Positions 23,456 to 27,650 of a stretch of 27,650 bases of DNA are shown piece after piece. The notes beneath the pieces were generated by a model, which worked only from the letters and a program-made list of their open reading frames with translations, ran no database searches and was not told the origin of the DNA. The position numbers were made by a program, and so were the translations under genes. How positions within the stretch are numbered: position 1 is the stretch's first letter; each line of letters opens with the position of its first letter. This stretch comes from DASZHJ01 sp035581425 (GTDB lineage Bacteria > Pseudomonadota > Alphaproteobacteria > ATCC43930 > CGMCC-115725): NCBI GenBank assembly GCA_035581425.1, contig DATJVP010000142.1:1-27650 (forward strand), in the 5' to 3' direction.

Positions 23456-24413
23456 CCCCTACGGGGATCGCGGCTCCCTCGGCATCGAGGATGCGTACCC
23501 CCGCCCCTCCTTCGACACGCCCGATCCGGGTCACGGATACGCCCACCTCCGCCGCGAGTGCAGCAATGCGCGTCTCGGCTTCGGGTGGTGCCGTGAAGAG
23601 AAGCTCGTAGTCGTCGCCGGCGCCGAACGCCGCGTGAAGTAACGAGGGCTCCGCCGCGATTGCCGCGCGCGCTGGCGGCGAGAGCGGCAGGCGCGTGGTT
23701 TCGACCAAGGCTGCCACCCCTGAGGTCTCACAGATATGCCCGAGATCGGCAGCAAGACCATCGGAGACGTCCATCATCGCCTTGGCAATGCCCACGAGCC
23801 GTTGTCCCAGCAGAAGCCGTGGTCGCGGCAGGCGGTAGCGATCCGCGAGAAAAGCCTGCTCGTCGACAGAAAGCCCCGAGAGCTTTCCGCGGATCGCCAT
23901 GAGTCCGAGCGCGGCGTCGCCGAGCGTGCCGGAGACGAAGACAGCGTGACCCGGCATTGCCCCGCTGCGTAGCACCGCCTCGCCCCGGCGCACGCGCCCG
24001 ATCGCCGCGATCGAGAGCGTGACGGGGCCGACGGTCGACACGGAATCGCCGCCCATCAGTGCAATCCCGAACTCGCGCTGGTCGCGCGCGAGACCTTGCG
24101 CGAAGGCCTCGAGCCAGGCTTCGTCGCGCTCGCGTGGGAGCGAGGTCGTGAGGAGATAGCCCACGGGCACCGCACCCTTCCCCGCGAGGTCCGAGAGATT
24201 GACGCGCAACAGCTTCTGCGCGACTTGGTCTGCGGTATCCTCCGGGAGGAAATGCACGCCCTCGACGATGGCGTCGGTCTTGAGGACGTATTGGAAGCCG
24301 GGCGGACCCTCGATCAGGGCCACGTCGTCGACGAGGCCGAGACCCTCCGGCGCCGCGAGCGGCGCGAAGAATCGCGCGATGCGCTCGAATTCACCGAGCT
24401 TGGGCGCCGCCAT
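23433..24413 (-). CDS. thiL: Thiamine-monophosphate kinase
   Basis: ThiL phosphorylates thiamine monophosphate to thiamine pyrophosphate with ATP. The 326-residue protein has the PurM/AIR-synthase fold. Motifs in order: GLVDDVAL, KTDAIVEGVHF, LMGGDSVST, MMDVSDGLAADLGH and GDDYELLF, the Asp-rich Mg/nucleotide sites. The ATG at 24413 lies inside the end of nusB, with a 23 bp overlap. The longer frame to 24734 follows nusB in the wrong frame. Thiamine-pathway genes otherwise lie outside the window. Confidence 0.96.
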   Translation of the reverse strand: MAAPKLGEFERIARFFAPLAAPEGLGLVDDVALIEGPPGFQYVLKTDAIVEGVHFLPEDTADQVAQKLLRVNLSDLAGKGAVPVGYLLTTSLPRERDEAWLEAFAQGLARDQREFGIALMGGDSVSTVGPVTLSIAAIGRVRRGEAVLRSGAMPGHAVFVSGTLGDAALGLMAIRGKLSGLSVDEQAFLADRYRLPRPRLLLGQRLVGIAKAMMDVSDGLAADLGHICETSGVAALVETTRLPLSPPARAAIAAEPSLLHAAFGAGDDYELLFTAPPEAETRIAALAAEVGVSVTRIGRVEGGAGVRILDAEGAAIPVGDAGYRHF

Positions 24414-24909
24414 CGCGGCCGCTCCCGGCGAGCTCCTCCGCCCTGAGGCTGCGCGCGAGACGGTCGAGCACGCCGTTCGCCATGCCCGGCTCCTTGCCGC
24501 TGAAGAAGGCGTGCGCGACCTCGACGTATTCATTGATGACGACGCGCGCGGGCACGTCGCTCCGCGCCACGAGCTCGAATGCGCCGGCCCGGAGGATCGC
24601 GCGGAGCACACTCTCGATCCGCGCCAGCGGCCAGTCCGAGGGCAGCGCCGACGAGAGCATCTCGTCGATCTCCGCGCGGCGCTCGCTGCAGCCCTTGACG
24701 ATATCCGCGAAGAAGGCGCGGTCGGCCTCGGCATACCGGTCGCCGTCTATCTCGCGGCCGAAGCGATGGGTCGAGAATTCCGCGACGACCGCCTCGGGTG
24801 TCTCGCCGCCGAGCTCGATCTGGTAAAGCGCCTGCACGGCCGCGAGCCGCGCGAGACTACGCTTCCCCGGTCCGCCTCCTTCCTTCGATGCGCGCGCGGG
24901 ATCGCTCAT
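24391..24909 (-). CDS. nusB: Transcription antitermination protein NusB
   Basis: NusB, with S10 (NusE), binds boxA RNA in rRNA transcription antitermination. The 172-residue all-helical protein shows RSLARLAAVQALYQIELGGE near the start, then AEADRAFFADIVKGCSERRA. RIESVLRAILRAGAFELVAR and DVPARVVINEYVEVAHAFFS follow. ATG 24909 shares its A with the ribH stop (TGATG), fixing the start by coupling. An extension to 24957 runs into ribH. The ribH-nusB-thiL order is widespread in proteobacteria. Confidence 0.96.
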   Translation of the reverse strand: MSDPARASKEGGGPGKRSLARLAAVQALYQIELGGETPEAVVAEFSTHRFGREIDGDRYAEADRAFFADIVKGCSERRAEIDEMLSSALPSDWPLARIESVLRAILRAGAFELVARSDVPARVVINEYVEVAHAFFSGKEPGMANGVLDRLARSLRAEELAGSGRDGGAQAR

Positions 24910-25349
24910 CAATGCCCCGAACGGAATCTGCGCCGGAGTGCCACCATCGCAAGACAAGCGCGAGCAGCCTCGCCGCCCTTGTTCTTCTTGTCGACGCGCG
25001 CGCGCGCGAGGGCCTGCGCCTCGTTCTCGACCGTCAGAATGCCGAAGCCGATCGCGAGCGAATGCGCGAGCGCCAGGTCCTGGAGCCCGCGCGCGCTCTG
25101 CTCGCAGACATAGTCGTAATGCGTGGTCTCGCCGCGGATGACGCAGCCGAGCGCCACGTAGCCGTCGAAGGGAGTATTCGTCGCCACTGCAAACCGGATC
25201 GCCGCAGGAATCTCGAAGGCACCGGGGACGACAATGTGCTCATGCGTCGCGCCCGCCTCGGCGAGCGCCGCTAGCGCGCCTTTCAAAAGCTCCTCGTTGA
25301 TGTGCGCGTAATAGCGCGCCTCGACGACGAGAATGTGCGGTCTCTCCAT
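24909..25349 (-). CDS. ribH: 6,7-dimethyl-8-ribityllumazine synthase
   Basis: RibH condenses 5-amino-6-ribitylaminouracil with dihydroxybutanone phosphate, the penultimate riboflavin step. The 146-residue protein has VVPGAFEIPAAIRFA (substrate loop) and ALGCVIRGETTHYDYVC, with the catalytic His. GFGILTVENEAQALARA completes the family pattern. I start it at ATG 25349 (GGGAG about seven bases upstream), which shares a base with the ribB stop; GTG 25352 is one codon earlier. Confidence 0.96.
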   Translation of the reverse strand: MERPHILVVEARYYAHINEELLKGALAALAEAGATHEHIVVPGAFEIPAAIRFAVATNTPFDGYVALGCVIRGETTHYDYVCEQSARGLQDLALAHSLAIGFGILTVENEAQALARARVDKKNKGGEAARACLAMVALRRRFRSGH

Positions 25350-26470
25350 CACTGGCTCCCTGGCACCACGATCGGCCGGCGCTCGACCACGGTGAGGCCA
25401 TAGCCCTCGAGGCCCACGATCGTGCGCGTGGTGTTCGAGAGCAGGATCATCTCACGCACGCCGAGATCGATCAGGATTTGCGCGCCGATGCCGTAGTCGC
25501 GGAGCTCCGGCACGCGCTCGGTCCCTTGCGCGAGGTAGCGCTTGACGCGGTCGGAGATCGAGGTCGGCGTCGCCTCCCGGATGAGCACGCAGACGCCGCG
25601 GCCCGCGCGCCCGATGGTCTCGAGCGCCGCCTGCAGCATGCCGCCGCGTCCCCGTGGCATGGCGCCGAGCACATCGTCGAAGACATTGAGGGCGTGCATG
25701 CGCACCAGGACCGGATCTGCCGTCGTCACGTCGCCCTTCACCAGCGCGATGTGCTCGGCATAGGCGGCCTTGTTCGCGTAGATGATCATCTTGAAGTCGC
25801 CGCCATAGGCGCTCGCGAAATCCGCGGTGAGCTTGCGCTCGATGATGCGGTCGTGGCGCCGGCGGTAGGCGATGAGATCGGCGATGGTCGCGACCTTGAG
25901 TCCGTGAAGCTGCGCGAAGGCGATGAGGTCGTCGCGCCGCGCCATGGTGCCGTCGTCGTTCATGATCTCGCAGATGACGCCCGCGGGATAAAGCCCCGCG
26001 AGCCGCGCGATGTCGACGGCTGCCTCGGTGTGTCCCGTGCGCACGAGGACACCGCCATCGCGCGCGAGCAGCGGGAATACGTGGCCGGGCGTCACGATGT
26101 CCTGCGGGCCCTTGGTCGGGTCGATCGCGACGGCGACGGTGCGCGCGCGATCGGGCGCAGAGATGCCGGTCGTCACGCCCTCACGCGCCTCGATCGAGAC
26201 CGTGAAGGCGGTCGACAGACGCGACGAGTTCTGCTGCGGCATCAGCGGGAGCTTGAGCTGCTCGACCCGCTCCTTCGTGAGCGCGAGGCAGATGAGGCCA
26301 CGGCCATGCTTCGCCATGAAGTTGATGACATCAGGGGTCGCCATCTGCGCGGGGATCACGAGATCGCCCTCGTTCTCACGGTCCTCGTCATCGACCAGGA
26401 TGAACATCCGGCCGTTCCGCGCTTCCTCAATGATCTCCGCGATCGGGGACGTCACCTCGATGAAACTCAT
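25349..26470 (-). CDS. ribB: 3,4-dihydroxy-2-butanone-4-phosphate synthase with degenerate GTP-cyclohydrolase-II-like domain
   Basis: The first ~205 residues are a complete RibB, which makes dihydroxybutanone phosphate from ribulose-5-phosphate. It has the acidic loop DDEDRENEGDLV (27-38), RLSTAFTVSIEAREGVTTGI and VFPLLARDGGVLVRTGHTEA. The remaining ~165 residues align in pattern with GTP cyclohydrolase II, ending DYGIGAQILIDLGVREMILL and GLEGYGLTVVERRPIVV. The zinc-binding cysteine motif is gone: the usual SECLTGD...RCDCG region reads MHALNVFDDVLGAMPRGRGG. The domain is therefore probably not catalytic, matching alphaproteobacterial RibB-X proteins; a separate ribA is needed elsewhere. ATG 26470 overlaps ribE by four bases (ATGA). 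Confidence 0.95.
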   Translation of the reverse strand: MSFIEVTSPIAEIIEEARNGRMFILVDDEDRENEGDLVIPAQMATPDVINFMAKHGRGLICLALTKERVEQLKLPLMPQQNSSRLSTAFTVSIEAREGVTTGISAPDRARTVAVAIDPTKGPQDIVTPGHVFPLLARDGGVLVRTGHTEAAVDIARLAGLYPAGVICEIMNDDGTMARRDDLIAFAQLHGLKVATIADLIAYRRRHDRIIERKLTADFASAYGGDFKMIIYANKAAYAEHIALVKGDVTTADPVLVRMHALNVFDDVLGAMPRGRGGMLQAALETIGRAGRGVCVLIREATPTSISDRVKRYLAQGTERVPELRDYGIGAQILIDLGVREMILLSNTTRTIVGLEGYGLTVVERRPIVVPGSQ

Positions 26471-27060
26471 GGCAGCTCCCTTCCCAAGAGGCGGGCGACG
26501 TAGCGGGCGATGAGGTCGAGTTCGAGGTTGACGGCATCCCCGACCGCAAGCGCCCCCAGGCTGGTCGCCGCCTGGGTATGCGGGATGATATTGACGCCGA
26601 AGCGCGCTCCCGTCACCTCGTTAACGGTGAGGGAGACGCCGTCGACGGCAATCGAGCCCTTGGGCGCAATCCCCGGCGCAAGCGCTGCCGGCGCCTCCAT
26701 GACGAGGCGGAGAGAATCTCCTTCCGCGCGTCGCTCGACGAGGCGAGCCATTCCATCGACGTGGCCGGCGACGAGGTGGCCGCCGAGCTCGTCGCCGAGC
26801 CGGAGCGCGCGCTCGAGATTGATAGGCGTACCCACGCGCCATCTGCCGACGGTCGAGCGCGAGCGCGTCTCCGTCGAGGCCTGCACCCGGAACCAGCCGC
26901 CGCCCTTCGCGACAACGGTGAGGCAGACGCCGGAGCAGGCGATCGAGGCGCCGATCGCGATATCGCCGGTGTCGTAGCGCGTTTCGATCTCGTAGCCGGT
27001 ATCGCCGCCCGGAATTACCGCGCGCACCCGGCCGAGATCGGTGACGATGCCCGTGAACAT
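26467..27060 (-). CDS. ribE: Riboflavin synthase alpha chain
   Basis: It dismutates two ribityllumazines to riboflavin. The 197-residue length is normal, with two lumazine-binding repeats: repeat one has MFTGIVTDLGRVRAV and SGVCLTVV, and repeat two has GHVDGMARLVER and VDGVSLTVNEVT. It is the first gene of the ribE-ribB-ribH-nusB-thiL chain. Where many relatives have ribD immediately upstream, here there is a transporter gene 55 bp away. No FMN riboswitch fits that gap. The symbol is ribC in some nomenclatures. Confidence 0.96.
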   Translation of the reverse strand: MFTGIVTDLGRVRAVIPGGDTGYEIETRYDTGDIAIGASIACSGVCLTVVAKGGGWFRVQASTETRSRSTVGRWRVGTPINLERALRLGDELGGHLVAGHVDGMARLVERRAEGDSLRLVMEAPAALAPGIAPKGSIAVDGVSLTVNEVTGARFGVNIIPHTQAATSLGALAVGDAVNLELDLIARYVARLLGRELP

Positions 27061-27115
27061 GCGGGCCGTAACCTAGGGCTTCGGAGGCGCAGGAACAACG
27101 GCGGCGTTGCCGCGG

Positions 27116-27650
27116 CTAGTCGCGGACGGCCGGGACCGGCGTTGCCACCCGCGCCTCCGTCGAGGCGATCCAGATCCCCGCCCCCACCGCCGCCACCCCG
27201 AGGACGAGGTTGAGGCCGATGGGCTCGTGGACGAGAAAGCTCGCGAGGAGCGAGGCCGTGACGGGTGTGACGGTGATGGTTGCGGCGACCCGCGTCGGCG
27301 TCGTGCGCTTCAAGGCGTAGACCCAGAGGAAGAAATTCACCGCCGCCGCAAAGACGCCCATGTAGAGGATCGCTAGCCACTGCCCGAGGTCGAGGCGCTC
27401 GACGACGGTGAAGCCGCCGCGGAACGCCGTGAGCAGAATGTTGCAAAGCGCGCCCGCGCTCATGCATGCCGCGACGAAGGTGAGCGGCGTCGAGCGCGCG
27501 ATGAAGGGCCGCGACCAGATCGTATAGAGCGCCATGCAGAGTGCCGCTCCCGCCATGACGAGATCGCCGCGCCAGGCGCCGACCGGCGCCGAGCCGAGCC
27601 CGGCGGCGAGCGAGAAGGAGACCCCACCGATTGCGGTGAGTACGCCGAGG
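27116..27650 (-). CDS. EamA/DMT-superfamily transporter (5' end off the window)
   Basis: The visible 177 or so C-terminal residues form the second EamA repeat plus the end of the first. Segments read LGVLTAIGGVSFSLAAGLG, then DLVMAGAALCMALYTIWSRP, GALCNILLTAFRGG, WLAILYMGVFAAAVNFFLWV and LASFLVHEPIGLNLVLGVAA. Five or six hydrophobic helices and the short charged loops (YALKRTTPTR) fit a ten-helix inner-membrane metabolite transporter. The start is beyond the right edge; the internal ATG at 27556 is only an open-frame artefact. The substrate cannot be read from sequence. The same strand and 55 bp gap to ribE allow a role in riboflavin transport (RibN is an EamA protein). Confidence 0.88.
   Translation of the reverse strand, partial: LGVLTAIGGVSFSLAAGLGSAPVGAWRGDLVMAGAALCMALYTIWSRPFIARSTPLTFVAACMSAGALCNILLTAFRGGFTVVERLDLGQWLAILYMGVFAAAVNFFLWVYALKRTTPTRVAATITVTPVTASLLASFLVHEPIGLNLVLGVAAVGAGIWIASTEARVATPVPAVRD

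Noticed and set aside
27061..27115. Possible FMN riboswitch before ribE
   Set aside because: The 55 bp gap is far too short for the roughly 120-base RFN element and lacks its conserved segments.

Overview
The window looks like chromosomal DNA of a GC-rich alphaproteobacterium, most likely of the Hyphomicrobiales (Rhizobiales) type; this is judged from gene content and order, not from a search. Gene blocks typical of that group are present: hom-glpX-recJ, rplM-rpsI, (UQCC/Cbp3 chaperone)-DUF177-rpmF-plsX-fabH-ihfA-merR, and ribE-ribB-ribH-nusB-thiL followed by hppA. A class I polyhydroxyalkanoate synthase, a bc1-complex assembly chaperone and a proton-pumping pyrophosphatase fit the same lineage. 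Most of the window is conserved housekeeping DNA; I see no CRISPR array, insertion sequence, prophage or toxin-antitoxin pair.

Layout. 1-4079 (minus strand): homoserine dehydrogenase, class II fructose-1,6-bisphosphatase and RecJ, whose last codons lie off the left edge. 4176-5447 (minus): an unusual lipoprotein with a very long proline-rich linker and a divergent OmpA-like C-terminus. 5611-7428 (plus): PHA synthase. 7448-10061 (minus): rplM-rpsI with its own promoter and terminator, then argC and a gamma-carbonic-anhydrase-like protein. 10169-12000: a hotdog thioesterase divergent from a non-catalytic-looking crotonase (ECHDC3-like) and a CoA-binding protein. 12063-13597 (plus): O-acetylhomoserine sulfhydrylase, then the collapsed remains of a short-chain dehydrogenase. 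13602-15909: an MFS transporter, a small conserved protein, tRNA-Pro(GGG) and a 2TM-domain protein. 15917-20195 (minus): the fatty-acid/phospholipid initiation block plsX-fabH with rpmF, DUF177 and the cytochrome bc1 chaperone upstream and ihfA-merR downstream. 20325-20798 (plus): BamE. 20802-27060 (minus): the tightly overlapping riboflavin/nusB/thiL operon, a FliL-like exported protein and HppA. 27116-27650 (minus): the C-terminal half of an EamA/DMT transporter running off the right edge.

How the genes work together. Functions group into amino-acid synthesis (hom, argC, metY), carbon storage and gluconeogenesis (phaC, glpX), acyl-CoA metabolism, lipid synthesis (plsX, fabH), envelope assembly (bamE, OmpA-like lipoprotein), energy (hppA, bc1 chaperone), and flavin/thiamine cofactor synthesis. 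Several good sigma-70-like promoters (near-consensus -35 and -10 boxes with 16-18 bp spacers) can be read in the intergenic gaps. The most interesting accessory points are the proline-rich OmpA-like lipoprotein, the dehydrogenase remnant, the FliL-like protein away from flagellar genes, the RibB with a dead GTP-cyclohydrolase-II-like domain, and a possible riboflavin transporter upstream of ribE. None clearly amounts to a new multi-gene system.
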